Shown here one piece after another: positions 36,364 to 45,294 of a DNA stretch of 64,000 nucleotides; positions within the stretch are counted from its first letter, which is position 1, and the number at the start of each line of letters is the position of its first letter. The stretch is from NCBI RefSeq assembly GCF_000332195.1, contig NZ_KB235919.1, positions 397,038-461,037 of the forward strand, in the 5' to 3' direction. The notes under the pieces are model-generated. The model saw only the letters and a list, made by a program, of their open reading frames with translations, made no database searches and was not told the DNA's origin. This DNA is from Pleurocapsa sp. PCC 7319. Its GTDB lineage: Bacteria > Cyanobacteriota > Cyanobacteriia > Cyanobacteriales > Xenococcaceae. The position numbers and the translations under genes are program-made.

Positions 36364-37566
36364 GTGACTAAAAGACTAGGTTTTCTTGCGGCAGCGCCTA
36401 GAATTTCAACTCGATTTGATGCCGAAATGTCGGGTCCTCGTTCTCGTGTTTTGGGATTAGTTAAAGGCTTTGAATCTCTAAATTGGTCAGTTCTACCATT
36501 TATTGTTGGTGATAGAACTCCCTCCAAATGGTCCACTAAAGGCTCTGGAGCAGCAATTAGTAGTGGATATCTGCGAACTTTGGCAGTAGATATAGTTCGT
36601 CTAGGTTTGGGGATCTTTAATAGTTGGCGAAGTTGGCGCGAGTTGGGCAGACAGGTAGATTGGGTATACGAATATGCTGCTACTCTTCAATGTTTAGGAT
36701 GGATTTTTCAACGCCAAGGTATTCCTTGGATTTTGCAGGTAGAAGCTTTGCTTTATTATGAAGCTAAAACAGAACGTAAAGCCCTGATTTTAGATGGAAT
36801 TGCTCGTAAATTAGAATTATGGTCATATCGGCAGTGCGATGTTATTGCTTGTGTTAGTGCTACCCTCAAAGAAATACTGGTTCAGGAAATAGGCATCAAC
36901 CAAGATAAAATCGTCCTAGTACCTAATGGAGTTGATATCGAATTTCTTAACCCTCAACTACACGAACCAAAACGATTATTTTCAGGTTTTACGGTGGGAT
37001 TTGTGGGAAGTTTATATTCTTGGGCTGGATTAGACCTCTTGCTGGAGGCAATTTATGAACTGCAATCAGAAGGGTATCTAATATCCCTTGTAGTTGTAGG
37101 GGACGGAGAAATGAAACAGGCTTGGGAAGAGCAATCTCAAACCTTGGGTCTTGAAGAACAGGTACAATTTGTTGGACGAGTGCCTTGGCAAAAAGTACCA
37201 CAGTATATAGCTGGATGTGATATTGGTTATTCAGGACAAATACAGTTGCAGATGGGAAAAATGTATTTGTCACCGATGAAACTTTATGAATATATGTCAA
37301 TGGCCAAACCAGTTATTGCCTCGGCTTTTGAGGATGCCCGAAGATTAGTTGTTGAAGAAGAAACAGGATTCTTATTTCGGCCTGGAGATAAAAATGCACT
37401 CAAAGAATCTTTGATTAAAGCTCTTGTAGCCAAAAATAAATTGAAAGAAATGGGCGAGCAGGCACGCAGAGAAATAGAAACTAATCATAGTTGGACTAAT
37501 CGAGTTCAAGTTCTGATCGAGAAAACTGAGCATATTTTAATGAATCGGTTGTGTCGCAAAAACTAG
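36364..37566 (+). CDS. Glycosyltransferase family 4
   Basis: About 400 residues from GTG at 36364, chosen because AGGAG lies seven bases upstream. A longer frame from 36304 would overlap the upstream gene and has no such site. The N-terminal donor fold has FDAEMSGPRSRVLGLVKGFE. The GT-B half has IVLVPNGVDIEFLNPQ, TVGFVGSLYSWAGLDLLLEA, VVVGDGEMKQAWE, and PMKLYEYMSMAKPVIAS with the conserved E (E-Y-M-x6-V). It is the last polysaccharide gene; an IS remnant follows. Confidence 0.88.
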   Translation: MTKRLGFLAAAPRISTRFDAEMSGPRSRVLGLVKGFESLNWSVLPFIVGDRTPSKWSTKGSGAAISSGYLRTLAVDIVRLGLGIFNSWRSWRELGRQVDWVYEYAATLQCLGWIFQRQGIPWILQVEALLYYEAKTERKALILDGIARKLELWSYRQCDVIACVSATLKEILVQEIGINQDKIVLVPNGVDIEFLNPQLHEPKRLFSGFTVGFVGSLYSWAGLDLLLEAIYELQSEGYLISLVVVGDGEMKQAWEEQSQTLGLEEQVQFVGRVPWQKVPQYIAGCDIGYSGQIQLQMGKMYLSPMKLYEYMSMAKPVIASAFEDARRLVVEEETGFLFRPGDKNALKESLIKALVAKNKLKEMGEQARREIETNHSWTNRVQVLIEKTEHILMNRLCRKN

Positions 37567-37585
37567 GATAGAGAAGTAGTAGTCC

Positions 37586-38371
37586 ACACGGCTTGGAAGG
37601 TTTTTAAATCAGAAGAGATTTAATCAAGATCAAGAGTACTATAAAGGCATCATCACCTTCAAAACTTGTTCTGTAGATTTCCCTTGGACAAATAAGTTTT
37701 GACTAAGTTCAAGCAAGTTGTGTAAGGCTTCACGAGTTAGAGAATCAAGTCGTTGACTAATATAGGATGTTGAACTTCTACGGCAATTCCATCGATTCTT
37801 TGACCATTGGATATTGATCCTGTGACTACTGTTTGATAACAACTCCAACATCGATTTACATAGTCGTATGCTTCTTTGGCTGCGAAGATTTTTTCACTGT
37901 GAGGATGATACGAGAATGTCCAATCTAAAGCTATTACTTCCCTTCCTTTTCCTTTATGTAGAGGAGATACAATTTTCCTATGCAGCAGCATCAATTCCTC
38001 ATATTTCCATCCTGATTCAAATACTGCTTCGTGCATTGCACAACGACTTACTTTTTCTTGTTCATCCCATACCAATTGGCTGTAAATTCCTTGAAGAGTT
38101 TTATTCGGACTCATTAGTAGCCCATTAATGTAACGACTGATATGTTTAAATCCTGCTTCTTGGCGACACGGCTTGGCGGTACAATTTCAGAAACTTAACT
38201 ATGGTTGCTGGGATGCCAACTAGAGGAAACATTTTTATTGGGCGATATTTCTTTTTTCAGTTTCCCACTTTTCATATTATTTGAATACTCGTGACCAATT
38301 CTTGATTTTTCTGTTTACGATTGGCTCTGCCAGTGCGCGGAGCGCAATCGCTCTAACCTTCCAAGTCGTGT
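37586..38371. mobile_element. IS remnant sharing termini with the 2128-2276 MITE
   Basis: The left end ACACGGCTTGGAAGGTT (37586) and right end AACCTTCCAAGTCGTGT (38355-38371) are inverted with one mismatch and are almost identical to the MITE termini. The 786-bp interval holds pieces of a transposase on the minus strand. An internal near-copy of the terminus (ACACGGCTTGGCGGT) begins about 38166. At 786 bp it is much shorter than a full IS of this type and is internally deleted. Confidence 0.7.
37639..38114 (-). pseudogene. Truncated transposase (IS701/IS4-like DDE)
   Basis: Two overlapping minus-strand pieces are seen. One spans 38114 to 37737 (MSPNKTLQGIYSQLVWDEQE, with an N-terminal DDE Asp in EVIALDWTFSYHPHSEKIF). 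The other, in another frame, spans 37851 to 37639 and includes SYISQRLDSLTREALHNLLE, a late transposase segment. The middle catalytic region is missing, so the gene is dead. Its intact relatives may have mobilised the MITE at 2128-2276. The family is named from motif appearance only. Confidence 0.6.
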
Positions 38372-38417
38372 TTAATGTGACTTATGTAACATTTACATTA
38401 TATTTTAGACATTAGAT

Positions 38418-40247
38418 TTATAGCAGCATAATTCGTAATGGATTCAGTTGAATTTTCCAGGGAAAAGAACGACCTTTTAATTTCATCCATTTATCTTTAA
38501 AAACTTCTGCTTGTAGATGATAATCATCAGGATTATTAGCAGGTTGATTTAATTTGAGGTATAAGGTTACTCGATGTTGAGTTTCGCTGATTGTTGCCAA
38601 CCAACAAGGAAAAGTATTTTTCTCATCGTCTGTATCAGGAAAAATTAGCTGATGAGCACGAATACCTACATATTCTAATAATTCTGGTACTGGTTCTATT
38701 GTTTCTAAAATACAATTCCAGTCCATCGCTTTAATTTGGTGTTGAGAAATAGCTAAGGCACGAGAAAAGTTTTTACAGCCAGTTAGCTGGGCAGTTCTAA
38801 AATTACCAGGATGCTCAAAAATATCTTGTTTTGTACCATGAGCGATCGCTTTTCCCTTGTCAATTACCAACAGGTTAGGACATACTCGATAGACTTCTTC
38901 TAGATTATGAGTAATGAATAAAGTCACTCCTTGATAACGTATGAGGTTATTTCTTAGAATTTTTTCTTGTTTATCTCGCAAATAAGTATCTAATGCCGAA
39001 AAAGGTTCGTCCAATAACATTATCCCTGGTTCACTTGCTTTCGCTCTGGCTAATGCCACTCTTTGTTGTTGACCTCCTGAAAGTTCTCCAGGATAGCGAT
39101 CGCCCTTACCAGGTAAGTCAACGACGATTAACTGTTTTTCGATCTCTTGTCTAGTTTCCTGCCTAGATTTCTTAGTCGGCATTCCAAAGGCGATATTTTC
39201 GGCAATAGTTAAATGGGGAAACAAAGCATAATTTTGAAATAAAAAACCACAAGCGCGATCGCGTGGCGGTAAATTAATACCTCGGTTGGAATCAAATAAC
39301 ACCCTACCATTGAGAACAATACGACCTTTGTCTGGAGTGTCTAAGCCAGCAATACAGCGTAAAATCAAGCTTTTACCGGCACCAGAACCACCTAACAACC
39401 CTAAGGAAGTTTGATCTGTCTGAAAAGCAACATCTAATAAAAATCCTGGTAGCTGCTTTTGAATCTCGACAGTTAATTTAATTTTGGCTTGAGGTACGGG
39501 ATAATCTAGAGATTTTTGGCGTTTTTCCAGTGTACTCCAATTAATTTTAGGAATATTACCTGGAAAATTTCTACGGGGTTTTGATTTATGATATCTATTA
39601 GCTTCAGTCCAATAATTAACCGCCGTAATTACCCCCAGAGAAATTGCCAGCATAACTATTACCAACATTAACGCCCGATCCATTGCCCCTCCTTCAGCAG
39701 CAAAGAAAATCGCGATCGGAATTGTTTCAGTTTTGCCAGGAATCGAACCAGCTAACATTAAGGTGGCACCAAATTCCCCTAAAGCACGAGCAAAAGCCAA
39801 TAAAGTAGCTGCAATCAATCCAGGTTTGGCTAATGGTACAATAATCCGCCAAAAAATCTTCCATTCTGAAGCCCCTAAAGTTCGGGCACAAGCAAGTAGA
39901 TTAGAATCAATTTGTTTAAATGCCCCTAAAGCAGTTTTATACATTAAGGGAAAAGCCACAACTGTCGAGGCGATAACAGTAGCATACCAAGAGAAAATAA
40001 CTTTAATGCCAAAATAATCTAATATTTGACCGATAAACCCATTTCTCCCGAATAACAGCAATAGCAAAAAACCAACAACTGTAGGCGGAAGTACTAAAGG
40101 AGCAGTTAATAACCCTTCAATTAATCCTTTAGATTTACCTCGATAACTCAACATCCAACGCGCTGCCGTAATGCCCAAGAAAAAGGTAATTACCGTGGCA
40201 GTAGTAGCAGTTTTGAGGGATATCCAGATGGGAGTTAAGTTAGTCAT
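38418..40247 (-). CDS. modBC: Fused molybdate ABC transporter permease/ATP-binding protein
   Basis: About 609 residues. The ModB permease half (about 1-215) has five to six membrane helices and the EAA-like loop ACARTLGASEWKIFWRIIVPLAKPGLIA. The ModC half (about 250-609) has Walker A GLLGGSGAGKSLILRC, signature LSGGQQQRVALARA, Walker B IMLLDEPFSALD and the switch HNLEEVYRV. The C-terminal 100 residues probably form the TOBE/Mop molybdate-sensing domain. A longer frame to an ATG at 40283 adds 12 residues encoded by a palindromic repeat (GGTTCGCGAATCCGCC), so the start is uncertain; the ATG at 40247 is preferred. This fusion is known in cyanobacteria. It pairs with modA at 40928-41755. Confidence 0.88.
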   Translation of the reverse strand: MTNLTPIWISLKTATTATVITFFLGITAARWMLSYRGKSKGLIEGLLTAPLVLPPTVVGFLLLLLFGRNGFIGQILDYFGIKVIFSWYATVIASTVVAFPLMYKTALGAFKQIDSNLLACARTLGASEWKIFWRIIVPLAKPGLIAATLLAFARALGEFGATLMLAGSIPGKTETIPIAIFFAAEGGAMDRALMLVIVMLAISLGVITAVNYWTEANRYHKSKPRRNFPGNIPKINWSTLEKRQKSLDYPVPQAKIKLTVEIQKQLPGFLLDVAFQTDQTSLGLLGGSGAGKSLILRCIAGLDTPDKGRIVLNGRVLFDSNRGINLPPRDRACGFLFQNYALFPHLTIAENIAFGMPTKKSRQETRQEIEKQLIVVDLPGKGDRYPGELSGGQQQRVALARAKASEPGIMLLDEPFSALDTYLRDKQEKILRNNLIRYQGVTLFITHNLEEVYRVCPNLLVIDKGKAIAHGTKQDIFEHPGNFRTAQLTGCKNFSRALAISQHQIKAMDWNCILETIEPVPELLEYVGIRAHQLIFPDTDDEKNTFPCWLATISETQHRVTLYLKLNQPANNPDDYHLQAEVFKDKWMKLKGRSFPWKIQLNPLRIMLL

Positions 40248-40306
40248 TTTGGGCAGAGGCGGTTCGCGAATCCGCCCATACAATAATAAATTACAAAGGA
40301 ATAAAA

Positions 40307-40903
40307 TTATTTTTTGCGGGCAACAATATGAAAAATGTGCCAGTCTCTATCTTCCCCTAGAGGAGTTTTGCCTGGATGTTCTTCTTCTTCGAGCAGTTCG
40401 ATCTCGTAGGGTTTTAGTAAGGTTTCTACTTGCGATCGCGTAAAGCAATTGATTAATTCACTGTTGCCCCAAGAATCGCGATCGCCGAATAAATGTCCGC
40501 AAAATCTACCACCAGTAACCAAAGAATTAAAAATTTGATTCCATAAGGTAGGAAAGACTTCTGGGGAGCAGAATGGTATTGAAAAACTGGCATTGATTAA
40601 ATCTACTGATTTGGGAAGTTGTACCTCTTCAAAGCCGACTATTTGAGTAGTTAATTGCAAGGTATTCAGGTTCGGACGAGCTAATAAACGATGAATAGCA
40701 TCTGGTTCTCGATCAATAGCCAGTACTGCCCAATTTTGACGTAATATTTCTACTGTATCCCTGCCAGCTCCACAACCAAGATCTACAGCTATACCTGGTT
40801 GCTCAAAAGCTGCGAGTGCCGTCAAAATCGTTTTTCTTGGCGGACGATCAGCTACGATATCGTAATAAGCTTTCCAGTCTCTTTTTAGGGTTGGGGAGTT
40901 CAT
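40307..40903 (-). CDS. Class I SAM-dependent methyltransferase
   Basis: 198 residues. Motif I is IAVDLGCGAGRDTVEILRQ (about residues 37-55), followed by LAIDREPDAIHRL and a post-I acidic region. INASFSIPFCSPEVFP fits motif IV-V of small methyltransferases. The substrate is unknown. It lies between modA and modBC and is separated from the modA stop by 24 bp consisting of heptamer repeats, with no clear Shine-Dalgarno sequence. It may be co-transcribed with the mod genes without taking part in molybdate uptake. Confidence 0.8.
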   Translation of the reverse strand: MNSPTLKRDWKAYYDIVADRPPRKTILTALAAFEQPGIAVDLGCGAGRDTVEILRQNWAVLAIDREPDAIHRLLARPNLNTLQLTTQIVGFEEVQLPKSVDLINASFSIPFCSPEVFPTLWNQIFNSLVTGGRFCGHLFGDRDSWGNSELINCFTRSQVETLLKPYEIELLEEEEHPGKTPLGEDRDWHIFHIVARKK

Positions 40904-40939
40904 TGATTACTGATTACTGATTACTGATTACTGAATTAC
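40904..40939. repeat. Heptamer tandem repeat (STRR) at the modA/methyltransferase junction
   Basis: Four perfect copies of TGATTAC and a fifth degenerate copy (TGAATTAC) cover the 24-bp gap and run into the last codons of modA. Slippage would change spacing between the two genes and the modA C-terminus. The unit is typical of cyanobacterial STRRs. Confidence 0.8.
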
Positions 40940-41755
40940 TGACACAAACCCATGCTCTTTAAATACCGTTTGAGCTTCGGGGGTGGTTAAAAATTCTATT
41001 AATTTGGTTGCCAATTCTGGGCGATCGCTATCTTTAATTACGGCAACAGGATAAATTACGGGGTAATGGCTAGTTTCTGGGGCAGTAGCAACTATTGCAA
41101 CGTTATCCGAAACTTGGGCATCAGTACGGTAAACAATTCCTGCATCTACGTTACCAGTAGCTACATAATTAAGAACCTGACGGACATCTTTACCGTAAAT
41201 AGCTTTAGAATTTACTTGATCGGCAATCTCTAAAGAAGTTAATACTTCTTGAGCATATTTACCAGCAGGAACACTTTTTGGTTCTCCCAGGGCGATCGTA
41301 TTTATTTCTTTAGTAGTTAAATCGTCAAAATTATCAAGTTTGAGATTATTTTTATTATTATTTGTAGGAGCAATCAAAACCATTTGGTTTTTTAATAAAT
41401 CCCGACGAGTTTCTGTTAGTATCAGACTCTGCTTTTCCAAAGCATTCATTTTATTGTTAGCAGCAGAGATAAAGATATCTACAGGCGCACCTTGTTCGAT
41501 TTGACGCTGTAGTGAACCAGAAGAAGCAAAATTATAAATAATTTCAGTCTCAGGATATTTTTGCTGGTAAAGAAGCTCAATTTCTTCCATTACATCTTTA
41601 AGACTAGCTGCTGCGGATACCGTTAATTGAGTTAATGGAGTAGCTTGAGTAGGATTTTCTAGACTCAGATTGCTTAGGAGACTGCATCCTCCTACTAATA
41701 GCAATGATACAATACCGATACTTAAAACCCCTAAGTTCTTTTTGTTATTTATCAT
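40928..41755 (-). CDS. modA: Molybdate-binding lipoprotein
   Basis: 275 residues. The signal peptide with lipobox (LLLVGGCSLL, Cys about residue 24) anchors it to the outer face of the inner membrane. LTVSAAASLKDVMEEIE starts the mature binding protein; FASSGSLQRQIEQGAPVDIFISAA and GKDVRQVLNYVATGNVDAGIVYRTDA are ModA family motifs with the Ser and Tyr ligand residues. It delivers molybdate (or tungstate) to the fused ModBC transporter. Its stop codon lies within heptamer repeats that also form the upstream region of the next gene. Confidence 0.93.
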   Translation of the reverse strand: MINNKKNLGVLSIGIVSLLLVGGCSLLSNLSLENPTQATPLTQLTVSAAASLKDVMEEIELLYQQKYPETEIIYNFASSGSLQRQIEQGAPVDIFISAANNKMNALEKQSLILTETRRDLLKNQMVLIAPTNNNKNNLKLDNFDDLTTKEINTIALGEPKSVPAGKYAQEVLTSLEIADQVNSKAIYGKDVRQVLNYVATGNVDAGIVYRTDAQVSDNVAIVATAPETSHYPVIYPVAVIKDSDRPELATKLIEFLTTPEAQTVFKEHGFVSVIQ

Positions 41756-41952
41756 AATAATAAGTTTAAAATAATAAGTTCAAAAATTGATAATAAGGGA
41801 ATAACCGCTAACCACTAACAATTTTGAGCCAGCTTGATGTTACGTTGTGCCCTTGGGTAGTCCCTACAAAGCAGTGGAGGTGGAGAATTCATGGGCGTTT
41901 TCAGGAATGGGTGCAAGAATCAAATCTTGCCATTCTAACTGAGTTGAAGTAA

Positions 41953-43112
41953 TACTAAATCCTATTTAGAAAGTAGGTAAACAACAAGTGTTTTTTAGCC
42001 AATGATAGTTAGTCAATTTACGAACTTCATCTTTCATTTCACTGACTACACAACAACGCTCAACTAAAATGTCCTCTATCTCATTAATAGTTTCAAAATA
42101 TTGATTTACTAGAGGTTCATCTACTAACTGCCACAACCTTTCGGCTGGCTGTAACTCTGGAGAATAAGGAGGTAAAAAATCAATCTCTATTCCCTCTGGA
42201 ATTATCACTTTTTTGCTGCGATGCCATCCTGCATTATCTTCTACCAAAAGAATTTTTTTTGATTATTAATTCCAGCATCAATAGCAAACTGTTGATAAAC
42301 TAGATTAAGCCAGTTAGTATTAACCCTGGGAATTAAATACCATAAAGTTTCTCCAGTTTTCGGTTTGACGAATCCATAAACATACAACCATTCATAGCGA
42401 TGTTGTACAATTGCTTCGGGTCGATTACCAATTTTCGACCAAACTTTTTTCAGTATTGGTTTTAGTCCCACCCTATGCTCATCAAAAAACCATATATCTA
42501 CCTCCACATCTGGGTTTTCTTGTTCTAGTTTTTTGACTTTTAAGGGAAAATTTGCCTTAAATATTTCTTGTTCTAATTTATCTGCTTTTTGATGTGTTGG
42601 TCTTGGACTCTGCCAAGAGTAACCGCACTTTTTTAAGTAATCCCATCCTCTCTGATTCCAGACTTTTTCTCTGCCCGTTTCTTTTTCAATCCAGCGAGCT
42701 ACCTTCGTTCCTGTCCAGATTCCTCCGTCTGGTGACTCTTTAGCGATCGCTCTTGTGAGTTTTTCTAACTGTGGTGGTGATAGTAACCTTTTTTTCCCTC
42801 TAACGTGATTGCTGGTTTGATTTTGGCGATTTGCAACCCCTTCTTCTCCATGGAGGTTATACTGACTGAGAATCTTTTGAGCATAAGCATAAGAACACCC
42901 CACAGCGATGGCACTATTTTTAATCGTCCAGCCCTGAGATACTTTCCATAGTAGATGCCATCTTCTAGTTTCTACAGAGTCTTTACTTTTAAGATATTTT
43001 TCTTTAAGTTCACCTGAACTTAAATGATTGGCTAAATAAGCTGTTTTTGGCATTCAATTTTTTTCCCTTCTCCAGCTTTATTTTATACTTACTTTGGTAA
43101 TCGGATTTAGTA
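41953..43112. mobile_element. IS630-family insertion sequence A
   Basis: Terminal inverted repeats TACTAAATCC (41953) and GGATTTAGTA (ending 43112) extend over about 23 bp with interruptions. The element carries a two-frame transposase on the minus strand and is inserted in an older transposase at a TA. Element length is about 1160 bp, usual for IS630. Confidence 0.8.
41966..43053 (-). CDS. IS630 transposase, probable -1 programmed frameshift
   Basis: The first frame (43053 to 42241) has an N-terminal helix-turn-helix and the first catalytic Asp (IWFFDEHRVGLKP). The second frame (to 41966) has Asp in ILLVEDNAGWHRSKK and Glu in YSPELQPAERLWQLVDE. The frames meet at an eight-A run, with zero-frame codons CAA AAA AAA, so the canonical A-AAA-AAA slippery heptamer is in phase and a -1 slip gives QKKILLVEDNAGWH. 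With frameshifting it is a full DDE protein of about 360 residues, so it may be active. A single-base deletion is the alternative. Confidence 0.75.
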
Positions 43113-43276
43113 TAAGTCCTATTTTCATCGCTGGTGTTAAATGTTGATAACGACGTTTAAATTTTTGAGTTTCACCAGTCACGTCTAGACGAAGACTTTG
43201 GTGAAAGGTGCGATAGTTGTAGTCGAATAAATTAATCCATAAAACTGATTGAAAGTTTTTCTGATTCTTGCAATAA

Positions 43277-43312
43277 TACTAAATCCGATTGTAAAAACCC
43301 ACTTAAGTAGTA
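43277..43312. mobile_element. Terminal remnant of a second IS630-A-like element
   Basis: TACTAAATCCGATT followed by GTAAAAACCCAC matches the right terminus of IS630-A in inverted orientation. It is cut after about 36 bp by the next IS630 element. It shows that the same IS type had inserted here before. Confidence 0.5.
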
Positions 43313-44464
43313 AGACAGAATTAATTGTATATTTTAAGATAAAGTTTTAAGTGACTATTTTCAGGTTAAATTAAGGGGTCATTATAGGAGAAGTTGAGGC
43401 AATCGCTGAAAGTTCGGGAGAACCCAAAGTGCTCGGCGATCGCCTAAATAAAAGAAACCAGATTAAGATGAGATATATTAAGGGTTTAAACAAAGATACA
43501 TTAAAACTTTTAAAGAGAATTTACCAGCAGAGTAAATATTATCAAGTAAGACAGAGAGCCCATTGTATTAAATTAAGTTATCAAGGCTATAAAATCTCAG
43601 AATTAAGGGAAATATTTCAAGTAAGTCGCAATACAATTTACAATTGGTTTAATGCTTGGGAATCATCTAAATTTTCGGGACTTTATAATAGTCCTGGTCG
43701 GGGAAGAAAAAAGCTATTTACTGTTGAGCAACAGCAACAAATAAAAAATTGGGTAAAAGACACGCCCAAAAATCTGGAAAAAGTCCAATCAAAAATTTTA
43801 AGAGAATGGGGAAACACCGTAAGTAAAAAGACTATAAAAAGAATAATCAAATCAGCTTATATGGGTTGGTCTAGAATCAAAAGAAGGGTAGGGGGAAATC
43901 CTATCCCTGAATTTTACGACCGAAAAGTCAAGGAATTAGACAAATTAAAAGAACAAGAGTCAACAGGAGAAATTGAAATTAGATACGTAGATGAAAGTGG
44001 TTTTTGTTTAATTCCATATATCCCTTATGCCTGGCAAGAAAGAAAACAAAAAATCGAAGTCCCTAGTCAACAAAGTAAAAGATTAAATGTCTTAGGCTTT
44101 TTAAGCAGACAAAATGAACTAGAAGTATACACTTTTAAATGCAGTATTAATAGTGACGTCATTGTAGCCTGTATAGACCAATTTTGTGAAAAAATCACCA
44201 AAAAGACCATTCTAATCATGGATAATGCTTCAATCCATCAAAATAACTTTCTCTGGAATAAGGAAGCAGAGTGGTCAGAAAAAGGACTAGAGATTTTCTT
44301 TCTACCAACTTATTCCCCTCATTTGAATATCATAGAAATTCTCTGGCGTTTTATTAAGTATAAGTGGTTAGAAAGTGATGCTTATGAAAGTTATTCTGCT
44401 TTAGTAGATGCTGTCGAAAATATTCTCAAAAACTTTGGTACGGAATATACAATTAATTTTGTCT
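43313..44464. mobile_element. IS630-family insertion sequence B
   Basis: The ends AGACAGAATTAATTGTATATT (from 43313, first 20 bases of the arm AGACAGAATTAATTGTATAT) and the reverse complement, ending in AATTAATTTTGTCT at 44464, form a terminal inverted repeat of about 21 bp with one or two mismatches. The element is about 1152 bp and encodes one intact transposase reading rightward. Flanking TA duplication is not exact. Confidence 0.7.
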
Positions 44465-44466
44465 AG
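43468..44466 (+). CDS. IS630-family transposase, intact
   Basis: About 332 residues from ATG at 43468 (MRYIKGLNKDTLKLLKRIYQ); a GTG start at 43429 is possible but less typical. The helix-turn-helix half has YKISELREIFQVSRNTIYNW. The DDE triad lies in IRYVDESGFCLIP, TILIMDNASIHQNN and YSPHLNIIEILWRFIKYKW. No frameshift or internal stop, so it is probably functional. It occupies IS630-B. Confidence 0.88.
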   Translation: MRYIKGLNKDTLKLLKRIYQQSKYYQVRQRAHCIKLSYQGYKISELREIFQVSRNTIYNWFNAWESSKFSGLYNSPGRGRKKLFTVEQQQQIKNWVKDTPKNLEKVQSKILREWGNTVSKKTIKRIIKSAYMGWSRIKRRVGGNPIPEFYDRKVKELDKLKEQESTGEIEIRYVDESGFCLIPYIPYAWQERKQKIEVPSQQSKRLNVLGFLSRQNELEVYTFKCSINSDVIVACIDQFCEKITKKTILIMDNASIHQNNFLWNKEAEWSEKGLEIFFLPTYSPHLNIIEILWRFIKYKWLESDAYESYSALVDAVENILKNFGTEYTINFV

Positions 44467-44565
44467 TGCAGCTAGGCGGAAATAGCCCACCAGGTTAAAA
44501 AGGAAGCTCTCATCAGATAAAATGAAACTTACTCTATTAAGCAAAAGAGTGAAGCCAAGGAATCG

Positions 44566-45294
44566 ATGCCCATTAACAAAGCAAAACTAATCAACCTCTC
44601 CAGCAGACAAGAAACACTACTACAACAGATAGTTAGAGGGACTACCAACCCTGATCGTTTGGTGAGAAGAGCCAAGCTGATTTTAGCCGCAGCATCTGGA
44701 GAGAGCAATAGTTCTATTAGTCGAAGATTAGAACTAGAAAGAGGGCAAGTACGCTTGTGGCGAGAACGATGGAGACAGGACAAAGAGAAACTAGCAGCAG
44801 CAGAAGAACAACAAGTAACTGACAAAAAGTTAATGGTCTTGATTAAACAAGTTTTAGAAGATCGCCCACGTTCAGGCACGAGCAGGTTCTTTAGCGTAGA
44901 ACAAGTCGTTCAAATAGTGGCACTAGCCTGTGAATCTCCCGAAGAATCAGAAAGACCAGTAAGTCATTGGACAGCCAGAGAGTTAGCAGCAGAAGCAGTT
45001 AAAAGAGGAATAGTGTCAAAGATTTCCCCTCGAAGTGCGGGACGTTTTTTAACAAGAAGCCACACTAAAACCAGATCTCCATCGTTACTGGTTAAATCCC
45101 AAAATTGATGACCCCCTAAAATTTAAAAAGCAAGTCAAATATATCTGTCAACTGCATCAAAATGCCTTAAAGTTATTAGAACAAGGTATTCATTTGGTTA
45201 GTACCGATGAAATGACAGGTATTCAAGCTCTTGAAAGATTATTTCCAGCCAAACCAGGCAAGCCTAAACCTGGTTCTAACGGATTTTGTGGGTA
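44566..45294 (+). pseudogene. IS630-type transposase remnant, frameshifted and truncated
   Basis: The N-terminal part (44566-45108) starts MPINKAKLINLSSRQETLL, with a Lys/Arg-rich helix-turn-helix region and a WTARELAAEAVKRG segment. Near 45060 the frame shifts by one, after which DLHRYWLNPKIDD, LLEQGIHLVSTDEMTGIQAL and further codons follow. The C-terminal half with the second Asp and Glu is missing because the IS at 45269-46657 begins there. The protein is dead. Confidence 0.75.

Larger units (their letters stand above)
41864..43276 (-). pseudogene. IS1-like/DDE transposase remnant split by IS630
   Basis: The 3' end of a transposase reads YNYRTFHQSLRLDVTGE, then RRYQHLTPAMKIGL up to about 43113. 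It resumes beyond the IS630 insertion as TSTQLEWQDLILAPIPENAH and ends at a TAG (41864-41866). Joining the two flanks across one TA gives a clean frame. The upstream part (beyond 43276) is missing because a second IS end and another IS630 are inserted there. The HQSLR and TPAM motifs are typical of the C-terminus of IS1 or related integrase-fold transposases. Confidence 0.6.

Noticed and set aside
40248-40283. 12-residue N-terminal extension of ModBC
   Set aside because: Encoded by a palindromic repeat with no ribosome-binding site; family start fits ATG at 40247.
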